From Petrosia ficiformis (lineage: Eukaryota > Porifera > Demospongiae > Haplosclerida > Petrosiidae), in assembly GCA_947044365.1 (NCBI GenBank), contig OX345651.1, forward strand, positions 5,325,926 through 5,389,925: 64,000 nucleotides of DNA. The letters run 5' to 3'. Numbering within the stretch: position 1 is the stretch's first letter; each line of letters starts with the position of its first letter. The notes beneath the pieces were generated by a model. That model was not told the DNA's origin. It did not search any database and worked only from the letters and a program-made list of their open reading frames with translations. The position numbers were made by a program, and so were the translations under genes. Shown one piece after another: positions 30,238 to 42,044 of the stretch.

Positions 30238-30588
30238 ATGGCAGAAAAAGAAATACCAGATGAAATCATTGAGTTATTGAAAAGGAAATGGAAAGAAATG
30301 AGCAGCAGTACTAGTACTGATCATGAACAGTCAGACCCTAAAAGGGGAAAATATACAGAACATCAAAGGTGTAAAAACTGCACCTGCTATAGTTGCTGTA
30401 GGCACATGTGGATCTGCAAACATTGCAGTATAAAAAAAGAAGTGTTCCACAAATGGACCAACCAAGACAGACAAGAGAAAGAAAGGAGAGAGAGAGCAAG
30501 AAAAAGAGCTGCAGGAGGAAGTAAAGGAGGAGAGAGTAAAGGAGGAGAGAGTAGTGGAAGATCTATAGAAGACAAGGAAAAGAATTAA
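30238..30588 (+). CDS. Small basic Cys-cluster protein, intronless paralogue, copy 1
   Basis: A single-exon gene of 116 aa. Residues 1-20 are charged (MAEKEIPDEIIELLKRKWKE). A compact cluster at 45-63 holds seven cysteines and two histidines (CKNCTCYSCC, then C60, H62, C63), likely binding zinc. IKKEVFHKW at 65-73 matches the spliced paralogue. Residues 78-116 are rich in Lys, Arg, Glu and Gly with two GGESKGGES-type repeats. A cysteine cluster followed by a basic tail is a layout seen in small RNA- or DNA-binding regulators, but I cannot assign a family. A clear TATA box and short 5' leader support a real gene. The tandem 32 bp repeat begins right after the stop, and an AATAAA lies near 30784. 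Confidence 0.75.
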   Translation: MAEKEIPDEIIELLKRKWKEMSSSTSTDHEQSDPKRGKYTEHQRCKNCTCYSCCRHMWICKHCSIKKEVFHKWTNQDRQEKERRERARKRAAGGSKGGESKGGESSGRSIEDKEKN

Positions 30589-30589
30589 G

Positions 30590-30781
30590 TAAATAATTTA
30601 AAATAATTTGTTTATGTATAGTAAATAATTTAAAATAATTTGTTTATGTATAGTAAATAATTTAAAATAATTTGTTTATGTATAGTAAATAATTTAAAAT
30701 AATTTGTTTATGTATAGTAAATAATTTAAAATAATTTGTTTATGTATAGTAAATAATTTAAAATAATTTGTTTATGTATAG
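30590..30781 (+). repeat. 32 bp tandem repeat, six copies
   Basis: TAAATAATTTAAAATAATTT plus GTTTATGTATAG repeats six times without change, starting two bases after the stop codon of the small gene, so it would form its 3' UTR. Confidence 0.95.
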
Positions 30782-30934
30782 TAAAATAAATTTAGTAAAT
30801 TCATTTGAAACTATTTCTTAATTTTAGTAAATTAATATGAAGTTGTTAAGTGGGAATGGGTGCATGCAATTAATAACACGAGTAAGTAAGTATACATATA
30901 TCACATGGCTGGGCTTTAATAGGACCTATATGCC

Positions 30935-30966
30935 CATAAATGGTCAAAGAAGAGAAGACAACTGTA
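30935..30966 (+). pseudogene. Relic of the spliced paralogue's last exon
   Basis: ATAAATGGTCAAAGAAGAGA closely matches the end of the spliced gene's last exon (encoding RKWSRKRR on the minus strand at about 28146-28175), here in plus orientation. The reading frame upstream is not preserved. It shows that a second spliced-type copy once stood on the plus strand downstream of the intronless gene. Confidence 0.65.
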
Positions 30967-31269
30967 CAATAATAATGTTTACATATAATATAATTAATAT
31001 TTTTATAATTTAGTAATAAAAATTATCATGTTAATGCTCAAATTATACCATTACCCAACATACATACAGTATGTATGTAAAACTAATTATTGGTTTCTGA
31101 TACCCTCCCAATCTAGTTTGTGGATTATTGACTTTGCTATCCCATTTCTGTACATGATAATGTGTTAAGTGAAGTGTTTCCTCAGGCCAGATCAACACAT
31201 AGATTTTCACATAATATATGAATCAAGTGTTGTTTGCTATCAATTGACACATTACATTCCATAACCTGG
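30935..31269. repeat. Right arm of the inverted repeat
   Basis: Imperfect reverse complement of 27845-28170, with landmarks such as CATGTTAATGCTCAAATTAT and ATTGACACATTACATTCC. Divergence is visibly higher than between the two element copies, so the inversion is older than the tandem duplication. Confidence 0.82.
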
Positions 31270-31512
31270 TGACATGTATCACATCCAGATGATTATTACA
31301 AACTACACATATAACAGGACACAAGCTTAAGTGGGAACGGGTGCATCCTATTACCTACAGCAATGCACACAGGTATGTATATATTAATATGAAGTTGTAC
31401 AGGAGTAACTAAGTATGCATATATCACATGGCTGGGCTTTAATAGCTAGGAGTTACATGTATATGTTAACACAATGGAAATTAAAGGGTTAAGAAGCATA
31501 ATATACATGTAA

Positions 31513-31618
31513 ATTATTACAAACTACAGATGCAAACAGTTGATCCTTACCCTCATTCTAAGCGACAAACTTGTCTGTAAAACATCACTCTTTGGCGAGA
31601 TCAAGAGATAGACAGATC

Positions 31619-31666
<48 letters not shown>

Positions 31667-32117
31667 GAGTTAGATGGATAGAAGAAGAGGAAGAAAAGGA
31701 AGAGAAGAGAGAGAGGAACGTCAAATGAATGAATGAATAAGAATTATTACTGCATGTGACATCAATCACATCCAGATGATTATTACAAACTACACATATA
31801 ACAGGACACAAGGTTACGTGGCAATGGCTGGGCTTCAATAGGAACTATATGCAAACACAACGGGAATGCACACAGTTCACACATTTATGTATATATGAAT
31901 ACCAAGTTGTCCGTCCATGGTTAAGTGGGGATGGCTGGGCTTTAATAGGAACTATATGCACACAGTTAAGCAGTATAATAATACATGTAAATTATAACAA
32001 AGTACACATGCAAACAGCTGATCCTTACCCTTGTTCCCTTGTTCTTGGCAATAAGAAAGAATGAAGGCTCTATAAATTATCCTTAAGCAAGACTGATAGA
32101 TAGACAGCTAGATAGAG

Positions 32118-32152
<35 letters not shown>

Positions 32153-32547
32153 GGAACGTCAAATAAATGAATGAATAAGAATTATTATTGCATGTGACAT
32201 CAATCACATCCAGATGATTATTACAAACTACACATATAACAGGACACAAGCTTAAGTGGGAACGGGTGCATCCTATTACCTACAGCAATGCACACAGGTA
32301 TGTATATATTAATATGAAGTTGTACAGGAGTAACTAAGTATGCATATATCACATGGCTGGGCTTTAATAGCTAGGAGTTACATGTATATGTTAACACAAT
32401 GGAAATTAAAGGGTTAAGAAGCATATTATACATGTAAATTATTACAAACTACAGATGCAAACAGTTGATCCTTACTCTCATTCTAAGCGACAAACTTGTC
32501 TGTAAAACATCACTCTTTGGCGAGATCAAGAGATAGATAGATCTAGC

Positions 32548-32579
<32 letters not shown>

Positions 32580-33026
32580 GAGTTAGATGGATAGAAGAAG
32601 AGGAAGAAAAGGAAAGAAGAGAGAGAGGAACGTCAAATGAATGAATGAATAACAATTATTACTGCATGTGACATCAATCACATCCAGATGATTATTACAA
32701 ACTACACATATAACAGGACACAAGCTTAAGTGGGAACGGGTGCATCCTATTACCTACAGCAATGCACAACGGGAATGCACACAGTTCACACATTTATGTA
32801 TATATGAATACCAAGTTGTCCGTCCATGGTTAAGTGGGGATGGCTGGGCTTTAATAGGAACTATATGCACACAGTTAAGCAGTATAATAATACATGTAAA
32901 TTATAACAAAGTACACATGCAAACAGCTGATCCTTACCCTTGTTCCCTTGTTCTTGGCAATAAGAAAGAATGAAGGCTCTATAAATTATCCTTAAGCAAG
33001 ACTGATAGATAGACAGCTAGATAGAG

Positions 33027-33061
<35 letters not shown>

Positions 33062-33464
33062 GGAACGTCAAATAAATGAATGAATAAGAATTATTATTGC
33101 ATGTGACATCAATCACATCCAGATGATTATTACAAACTACACATATAACAGGACACAAGGTTACGTGGCAATGGCTGGGCTTCAATAGGAACTATATGCA
33201 AACACAACGGGAATGCACACAGTTCACACATTTATGTATATATGAATACCAAGTTGTCCGTCCATGGTTAAGTGGGGATGGCTGGGCTTTAATAGGAACT
33301 ATATGCACACAGTTAAGCAGTATAATAATACATGTAAATTATAACAAAGTACACATGCAAACAGCTGATCCTTACCCTTGTTCCCTTGTTCTTGGCAATA
33401 AGAAAGAATGAAGGCTCTATAAATTATCCTTAAGCAAGACTGATAGATAGACAGCTAGATAGAG

Positions 33465-33499
<35 letters not shown>

Positions 33500-33902
33500 G
33501 GAACGTCAAATAAATGAATGAATAAGAATTATTATTGCATGTGACATCAATCACATCCAGATGATTATTACAAACTACACATATAACAGGACACAAGGTT
33601 ACGTGGCAATGGCTGGGCTTCAATAGGAACTATATGCAAACACAACGGGAATGCACACAGTTCACACATTTATGTATATATGAATACCAAGTTGTCCGTC
33701 CATGGTTAAGTGGGGATGGCTGGGCTTTAATAGGAACTATATGCACACAGTTAAGCAGTATAATAATACATGTAAATTATAACAAAGTACACATGCAAAC
33801 AGCTGATCCTTACCCTTGTTCCCTTGTTCTTGGCAATAAGAAAGAATGAAGGCTCTATAAATTATCCTTAAGCAAGACTGATAGATAGACAGCTAGATAG
33901 AG

Positions 33903-33937
<35 letters not shown>

Positions 33938-34340
33938 GGAACGTCAAATAAATGAATGAATAAGAATTATTATTGCATGTGACATCAATCACATCCAGAT
34001 GATTATTACAAACTACACATATAACAGGACACAAGGTTACGTGGCAATGGCTGGGCTTCAATAGGAACTATATGCAAACACAACGGGAATGCACACAGTT
34101 CACACATTTATGTATATATGAATACCAAGTTGTCCGTCCATGGTTAAGTGGGGATGGCTGGGCTTTAATAGGAACTATATGCACACAGTTAAGCAGTATA
34201 ATAATACATGTAAATTATAACAAAGTACACATGCAAACAGCTGATCCTTACCCTTGTTCCCTTGTTCTTGGCAATAAGAAAGAATGAAGGCTCTATAAAT
34301 TATCCTTAAGCAAGACTGATAGATAGACAGCTAGATAGAG

Positions 34341-34371
<31 letters not shown>

Positions 34372-35214
34372 GGAACGTCAAATAAATGAATGAATAAGAA
34401 TTATTATTGCATGTGACATCAATCACATCCAGATGATTATTACAAACTACACATATAACAGGACACAAGGTTACGTGGCAATGGCTGGGCTTCAATAGGA
34501 ACTATATGCAAACACAACGGGAATGCACACAGTTCACACATTTATGTATATATGAATACCAAGTTGTCCGTCCATGGTTAAGTGGGGATGGCTGGGCTTT
34601 AATAGGAACTATATGCACACAGTTAAGCAGTATAATAATACATGTAAATTATAACAAAGTACACATGTAAACAGCTGATCCTTACCCTTGTTCCCTTGTT
34701 CTTGGCAATAAGAAAGAATGAAGGCTCTATAAACCTTCCATTATCCTTAAGCAAGACTGATAGATAGACAGCTAGATAGAGAGATAGATAGATAGATAGA
34801 TAGAGGAACGTCAAATAAATGAATGAATAAGAATTATTATTGCATGTGACATCAATCACATCCAGATGATTATTACAAACTACACATATAACAGGACACA
34901 AGGTTACGTGGCAATGGCTGGGCTTCAATAGGAACTATATGCAAACACAACGGGAATGCACACAGTTCACACATTTATGTATATATGAATACCAAGTTGT
35001 CCGTCCATGGTTAAGTGGGGATGGCTGGGCTTTAATAGGAACTATATGCACACAGTTAAGCAGTATAATAATACATGTAAATTATAAGAAAGTACACATG
35101 CAAACAGCTGATCCTTACCCTTGTTCCCTTGTTCTTGGCAATAAGAAAGAATGAAGGCTCTAGAAACCTTCCATTATCCTTAAGCAAGACTGATAGATAG
35201 ACAGCTAGATAGAG

Positions 35215-35253
<39 letters not shown>

Positions 35254-35663
35254 GGAACGTCAAATAAATGAATGAATAAGAATTATTATTGCATGTGACA
35301 TCAATCACATCCAGATGATTATTACAAACTACACATATAACAGGACACAAGGTTACGTGGCAATGGCTGGGCTTCAATAGGAACTATATGCAAACACAAC
35401 GGGAATGCACACAGTTCACACATTTATGTATATATGAATACCAAGTTGTCCGTCCATGGTTAAGTGGGGATGGCTGGGCTTTAATAGGAACTATATGCAC
35501 ACAGTTAAGCAGTATAATAATACATGTAAATTATAACAAAGTACACATGCAAACAGCTGATCCTTACCCTTGTTCCCTTGTTCTTGGCAATAAGAAAGAA
35601 TGAAGGCTCTATAAACCTTCCATTATCCTTAAGCAAGACTGATAGATAGACAGCTAGATAGAG

Positions 35664-35702
<39 letters not shown>

Positions 35703-36105
35703 GGAACGTCAAATAAATGAATGAATAAGAATTATTATTGCATGTGACATCAATCACATCCAGATGATTATTACAAACTACACATATAACAGGACACAAG
35801 GTTACGTGGCAATGGCTGGGCTTCAATAGGAACTATATGCAAACACAACGGGAATGCACACAGTTCACACATTTATGTATATATGAATACCAAGTTGTCC
35901 GTCCATGGTTAAGTGGGGATGGCTGGGCTTTAATAGGAACTATATGCACACAGTTAAGCAGTATAATAATACATGTAAATTATAACAAAGTACACATGCA
36001 AACAGCTGATCCTTACCCTTGTTCCCTTGTTCTTGGCAATAAGAAAGAATGAAGGCTCTATAAATTATCCTTAAGCAAGACTGATAGATAGACAGCTAGA
36101 TAGAG

Positions 36106-36140
<35 letters not shown>

Positions 36141-36550
36141 GGAACGTCAAATAAATGAATGAATAAGAATTATTATTGCATGTGACATCAATCACATCCA
36201 GATGATTATTACAAACTACACATATAACAGGACACAAGGTTACGTGGCAATGGCTGGGCTTCAATAGGAACTATATGCAAACACAACGGGAATGCACACA
36301 GTTCACACATTTATGTATATATGAATACCAAGTTGTCCGTCCATGGTTAAGTGGGGATGGCTGGGCTTTAATAGGAACTATATGCACACAGTTAAGCAGT
36401 ATAATAATACATGTAAATTATAACAAAGTACACATGCAAACAGCTGATCCTTACCCTTGTTCCCTTGTTCTTGGCAATAAGAAAGAATGAAGGCTCTATA
36501 AACCTTCCATTATCCTTAAGCAAGACTGATAGATAGACAGCTAGATAGAG

Positions 36551-36589
<39 letters not shown>

Positions 36590-36992
36590 GGAACGTCAAA
36601 TAAATGAATGAATAAGAATTATTATTGCATGTGACATCAATCACATCCAGATGATTATTACAAACTACACATATAACAGGACACAAGGTTACGTGGCAAT
36701 GGCTGGGCTTCAATAGGAACTATATGCAAACACAACGGGAATGCACACAGTTCACACATTTATGTATATATGAATACCAAGTTGTCCGTCCATGGTTAAG
36801 TGGGGATGGCTGGGCTTTAATAGGAACTATATGCACACAGTTAAGCAGTATAATAATACATGTAAATTATAACAAAGTACACATGCAAACAGCTGATCCT
36901 TACCCTTGTTCCCTTGTTCTTGGCAATAAGAAAGAATGAAGGCTCTATAAATTATCCTTAAGCAAGACTGATAGATAGACAGCTAGATAGAG

Positions 36993-37027
<35 letters not shown>

Positions 37028-37224
37028 GGAACGTCAAATAAATGAATGAATAAGAATTATTATTGCATGTGACATCAATCACATCCAGATGATTATTACA
37101 AACTACACATATAACAGGACACAAGGTTACGTGGCAATGGCTGGGCTTCAATAGGAACTATATGCAAACACAACGGGAATGCACACAGTTCACACATTTA
37201 TGTATATATGAATACCAAGTTGTC
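31513..37224 (+). repeat. ~438/449 bp satellite with GATA microsatellite, copy 1
   Basis: About twelve units share CAAACACAACGGGAATGCAC, CCAAGTTGTCCGTCCATGG, CCTTGTTCCCTTGTTCTTGG, a (GATA)n tract of variable length and GAATGAATAAGAATTATTA. Unit length is 438 or 449 bp, depending on an ACCTTCC insertion and on GATA number. A deviant block (about 32225-32760) interrupts the array. Recurring 65 to 71 residue frames on both strands come from the repeat and are not genes. Confidence 0.93.
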
Positions 37225-38347
37225 CTGTTATTGTGAGTCGACCGGTAGGACTTCCGGATGTTGTTAATAGCATGGTGATTTTATAAATGATGTCAACTTT
37301 TTTTTATGGTACTTTCTGTACATATATATATATATACTTAGGTACTGGATAGAATGAAGGCCATAGCAGTGCCACGTGTGTAAACAAACCACATGTTTGT
37401 ATATGATTAATTAACCTACGTAAACTAAAGTGTATAATACATTATGACATATATATATATAATTGACGATCACAATTTTGTGATTAGAATATCAGTAACA
37501 GTACACATAAACACTGACCTTAAATTCATCCTCCTTATTAAAGTTAGGGTGCGGTTAGTATCTGCTGCAACAAACTGCAATTAAAATTTTAATCAAAAAA
37601 ATTCCAAAAATTTTGTTTTGTGTGTGTGATGCAGATAAAGCAAAAATAAGAAAAAAAGTATATAGTAACAGTACACAAGTTCTTTATGCTTTATGTACAC
37701 ATCATTCGATGAGTTGAATATAATTCAGAAAGGTCCCCTTAGACTGGTTTCTACACAAAGAAAGAGAAATGTGTGTCAGAACAAACAAAAAAAAAACTAT
37801 ATGTACACTGATTAAACAAACTAAATGCACATATATTATAATGCAATTTATGAGCTACGAACATTTATCTGCTTTGAGCACACAATCATGAAAGACTATA
37901 TACTGGTGAGATTTTTGGAGAATGAAATGTATGGAAAGCATTAACAATCTGCCCAAATTACAAATATAATTATACATGCTCTTATGAAAAGCTGATTCTA
38001 CTCTGATATAAAAAATTCACTTTCTTAAAATTAATGACAAATGAACTGTTTGTTATTAGTTGCCAAGCAACATACTAATGGACACAAAGAATTTCCAATT
38101 AGACTCTAGGGCTCAACCACAGCATGTAAACTGATTACATCATAGATATCATTATTACCACAACACAATATAGGCAATCTTGTAAGCTTGCTCTACTTGG
38201 TCTTGCAATTTCTTAGCCCTGCTCTTGCAGGTATTGCAGTTTTGCAGCCCCACTCTTGCACGCAAGAATGCAACAAAGGTTTATTTTGGTTAATTTGGGT
38301 TTATTTGGGTTTATTTCGGATTTTGGGTTTAGTGAGTCGGTTGCATG
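37225..38347 (+). other. Right-terminal noncoding region of element copy 1
   Basis: No gene is visible. The last ~170 bp hold several TTGCA words (CTTGCAATT, CTTGCAGG, ATTGCAG, TTTGCAG, CTTGCACGCAAG, GTTGCATG) and then GGGTTTATTT repeats up to the end. These may be subterminal binding sites for the recombinase (inference). Confidence 0.55.
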
Positions 38348-38354
38348 TTTAGGG
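38348..38354 (+). other. Shared attachment repeat TTTAGGG between element copies
   Basis: A single TTTAGGG separates the right end of copy 1 (TTGCATG) from the left end of copy 2 (ACATAAC). One shared 7 bp repeat at a head-to-tail joint is what site-specific insertion into the border of an existing copy would leave. Confidence 0.88.
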
Positions 38355-38492
38355 ACATAACATCTTCACGCAAAAAAATGGTCTTCACACACACAAAAAC
38401 ATTCTGTGACAGTGACAGTTAACTGAATGGAAAAGCTCACCCAAAACTAATAGTTGTATTCCTGCCTGAAAACTTGAGAAAATAAAAATTTG

Positions 38493-38624
38493 AATGACAT
38501 CGCATCCTTCTTGACAACATCAAAAAGTGCATGATATGACTGGTGGGTTCTAAAGTGCAATGACATCGCATCCATCTTGTCAACATCAAAAAGTGCAGGT
38601 ACATGACTCATGGGTTCTAAGAAA
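38493..38624 (+). repeat. 66 bp subterminal direct repeat, copy 2
   Basis: Identical counterpart of the pair at 15869-16000, placed between the left end and the recombinase start. Confidence 0.75.
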
Positions 38625-38715
38625 GCATGAGGTCAGAACAGTTCAACATAAATACAGGGGAAGGACAGAGCAGAGTGAGAGAGAAAAAAATGTGAAGAAT
38701 ACTGTGTGTGTGATA

Positions 38716-41196
38716 ATGTCTGACTTACCAGATGAACCCGTCGATGTTGTAGTCCACAAACAGATTTTCCAAGGCATAAGGAGAGACGACATACACCTCA
38801 TACCTTGTGGAGAGCTGATCAAAAGGTTCAAGTTGCTGGAACTATATGACAACAGTACCTTGAGTCGCAGGAGAATGAAGATGGGCATTGTCACATGCCT
38901 AGCACTGCCAGCAGAAATTTCAATTCTGAGAAAAGAAAAGATCATATCGTCAAGCACTAACAGGTGCATACTGATGGACAAAAACAGTGCAGAAAGATAC
39001 ATTGAAGCCATTCTCAAAAGCAGAGGGGTATCTGTTGACAGCTTGCAACAAAATGTAACGAAAGAACCCCTCCACACTGCTCCTGATCACACAACAGAAA
39101 ACATGGACACAACTGGTACTGATATTGAGCAGGCAGACATCGTATCCGAGGGCAATTCACTCCGGGAAGACCAAAGCCTTGCAGTTGAAGTCATTTCGGA
39201 CTCAGAGACCGTCACACATTCGTCTCCCATTCAAAAACATCCACCAGGACCACACATTGTGATCAGCGAAGACGACGGAAGTCACACTGCAATTAATGAT
39301 ATGGAAGTAGTGCCTTGGATTTCTGATGTAGAAACTTCAACTAAACAAGCATCTACAAAAGGCAGCACGAGAGGCCGCAAGGGTACTCCTCCATTGCCCG
39401 AGGACCTCATGAAAAAGATCGAAGGACTGGACACTTTCTATGCAGCTCCTTTCAATCACGAGAGGAAAGGAAAGCCTCTGAGTAGTATAACGTTAAACAA
39501 AACCAAAGAACAGATACTCTGTGAGCTTTGAATTTTTTTTAGCATTTTTTTTAGAATTTTAGAAGCCTGTTGTATAACCCCCACATTAATATCCTTCTTT
39601 CTCTATTCCTTTCCAAAGATTTTTTTGAGTACTGCAAAAGAACGGAGGAAACGTTACAATTTGGCCTCGTTCTGGACAAAGCCTTGCTAGACAAATTCCT
39701 GCTATTCATGAGAGAGGAAAAAAACTCCACTCCGGGAACACTGTGTTGTTACTGTCAGGCACTCGTACGTGCAGTAAAATATGCCGACAAAGAAGAGAAA
39801 ACAACACAGTTACAAAATCTCCACAGGTACATCAGTGTCTTCCAAAAGGAGGCAGAGCTCAACAGAGATAAGTCCTGGGAGGAACTAAAAGCCAAAGGAC
39901 GTTGGCTATCGTGGTAAGTATTTGTTTGTTGTTTTTTTTTTTAGTCTGACAATCAGACTTCTGATGGGGCAATTCAGATACATGTGTTGTTATACAGCCA
40001 TTCTGTTTTCGTGTAGGAAGGAAGTCTTGGAGGTCCTCGCACAGTTGAACGATGACTACAACTCGTCCACTGATTGGGAGAGGATCAAACTTTCCCGATC
40101 ACTTCTTGTTGTGTTAGTGTACACGGCCATTCCTCCGGGACGTGGAAGGGAATACAGAGAATTGCACTTCAAGATTCACGAGAGTGAAATAACGGGACCT
40201 TACGAAAGCAGATTGCACAAAAACATTTTGCACTTTTCACCTTACGAGGGGAAGGCCATAATGTACATTACCGATCACAAGACAGGACATTCAACTGGAC
40301 CACAAATGATCTCTTGTCCTGATGACAGCTACTTCATGAACGTCCTGTCAGACTACCTCTTACGCTATCGCAACAAGATACCAAACAGTTCGAAATCAAC
40401 CATTCTCTTTCTGGTGAGTTCCACGCACGTACATGTACATGTGTGACTGTCAACTATTTGTCTGATTTGTCGTGAGTGACACTCGCCTTGTTTCTCTCTC
40501 TCTCTCTCTTTCTCTCTCTAGGATGATGACGGTGGATGCTATAATTCCAAGAATTGGACTAAATACATTCAATCAATATTCTACAAGTACACGGGAGTTG
40601 GTGGAGTATCAATACATGCATTGCGGTCGTCGTTTGTCACATTTGCCGGCAACGAATCGACGGAAGCAGTGATGGAAAGTATTGCCGTGGCAATGCGACA
40701 CTCTAGAAGATATCAGCAGGACATCTACGACAAGAGGACCATCAACGAAAGAGTGAAACCAGGTGTCCACTTTGCTTCAAAACAAGTCCTGCAAGCACTA
40801 CGTCGTCCACCGCCAGCCATAGATGTAACATCACCAAAGAAAATGTGCAAAAGCTTAGAGGATATCAGTGACGAGGACTCAGATGATCCAACAAGCTCAA
40901 ATGTCGTCGTTCCCGGAGAAAGTGTTGCCATGATTGCCAACGATTCAACTGAGAGATGTCCAAAGTTAATTTTTGCAAAAGTCCTTGAGATAAATGCCAC
41001 AACAAAAACGGCACTATTAAACGAATTAGTGGAGACATTTCCCGGATACTATCGTCTCAAGATCGCTTCAAACAGGTGGGAAGAAAAACTCTCTTGTTTG
41101 ATTACAGGTATTGACTTGGTGTACTCACGTGAGCACAGGGCATATGAACTCAGGACTCCTCTTGACGATATCACCCAAATACAAACACTCCAGTGA
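38716..41196 (+). CDS. Crypton-like tyrosine recombinase (4 exons), copy 2
   Basis: Exons 38716-39520, 39619-39913, 40017-40413 and 40522-41196 encode the same 723 aa as copy 1, with the full R409, K455, H531, R534, H559, Y568 set. Two intact copies side by side mean either could supply the enzyme. Confidence 0.88.
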
Positions 41197-41209
41197 ACCT
41201 GCATTAAAT

Positions 41210-41353
41210 GTAACATATATATATATATATATATATATTAATGCTAAATAATTATTTTAATCTTGGTTTTCATATCATTATTATAACTATGATCATAATA
41301 ATTATTGACAATTAATTAATTATAATAAATATATATATTTAATAATTATATAT

Positions 41354-41403
<50 letters not shown>

Positions 41404-41414
41404 ATATATATATA

Positions 41415-41458
<44 letters not shown>

Positions 41459-41579
41459 TGTCATCACTATAACGATTATTTTATTATCGTAATTATTGTA
41501 TATATATATTATATATAATTATATAATTATATTATATATATATATATATATATAATTATTATAATTATCACATACCTCA
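41210..41579. repeat. TA-rich microsatellite tracts, copy 2
   Basis: Same interrupted (TA)n runs as 18586-18955, with no length change that I can see. Such tracts normally drift fast, so this supports a very recent duplication or an assembly duplicate. Confidence 0.9.
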
Positions 41580-41793
41580 TTATTACTTACAACGATTCAG
41601 ACAACCCGCGACGCTGGTTCTCTCCATTTACACTGGGTCTAAATTTCACTGAAGCTAGTGCTATTGTAGGGTTTCCCCTACAGACTACTCAGATTCAACT
41701 TCTGGATGAAGCAACTTTTAGCATAGAGCTCACGTGATGTGTTAAATCTAGGCCCAGCATTTCAATTAAACGTGGTGTAAATTTTTCTATGAC

Positions 41794-42005
41794 ATGGATA
41801 CGAGCATGGAGAGCTTCAAGCGTGTCATTGAAGGTACATGTAAATGTGTATGATAAATGCTTCAATAGTTACTAGTTCATATGTGTATATATATATATAT
41901 ATATAATGTAATTGCATATAAAAAGTATATACATATATATATATATATAATTATGGAGTACTCTATTTGTGTAGTACCAACAGTGATGCATTTCTGTAGT
42001 ATATA

Positions 42006-42044
<39 letters not shown>

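Larger units (their letters stand above)
15731..38347 (+). mobile_element. Large YR-encoding mobile element, copy 1 (22,617 bp)
   Basis: Boundaries come from comparing copies. ACATAACATCTTCACG begins the element at 15731 and 38355, and the right end reads GTCGGTTGCATG at 38347 and 60495. There are no terminal inverted repeats; TTTAGGG flanks both ends. Contents in order: tyrosine recombinase, SET-like gene, HDV-like ribozyme, 431 bp satellite, two small Cys-containing genes in opposite orientation, and a GATA satellite. A YR with short direct repeats and no inverted ends matches the Crypton class, but this element is several times longer than ordinary Cryptons and carries cargo. All features from 15731 to about 32060 recur at a constant +22,624 bp, which establishes the tandem arrangement. 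Confidence 0.9.
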
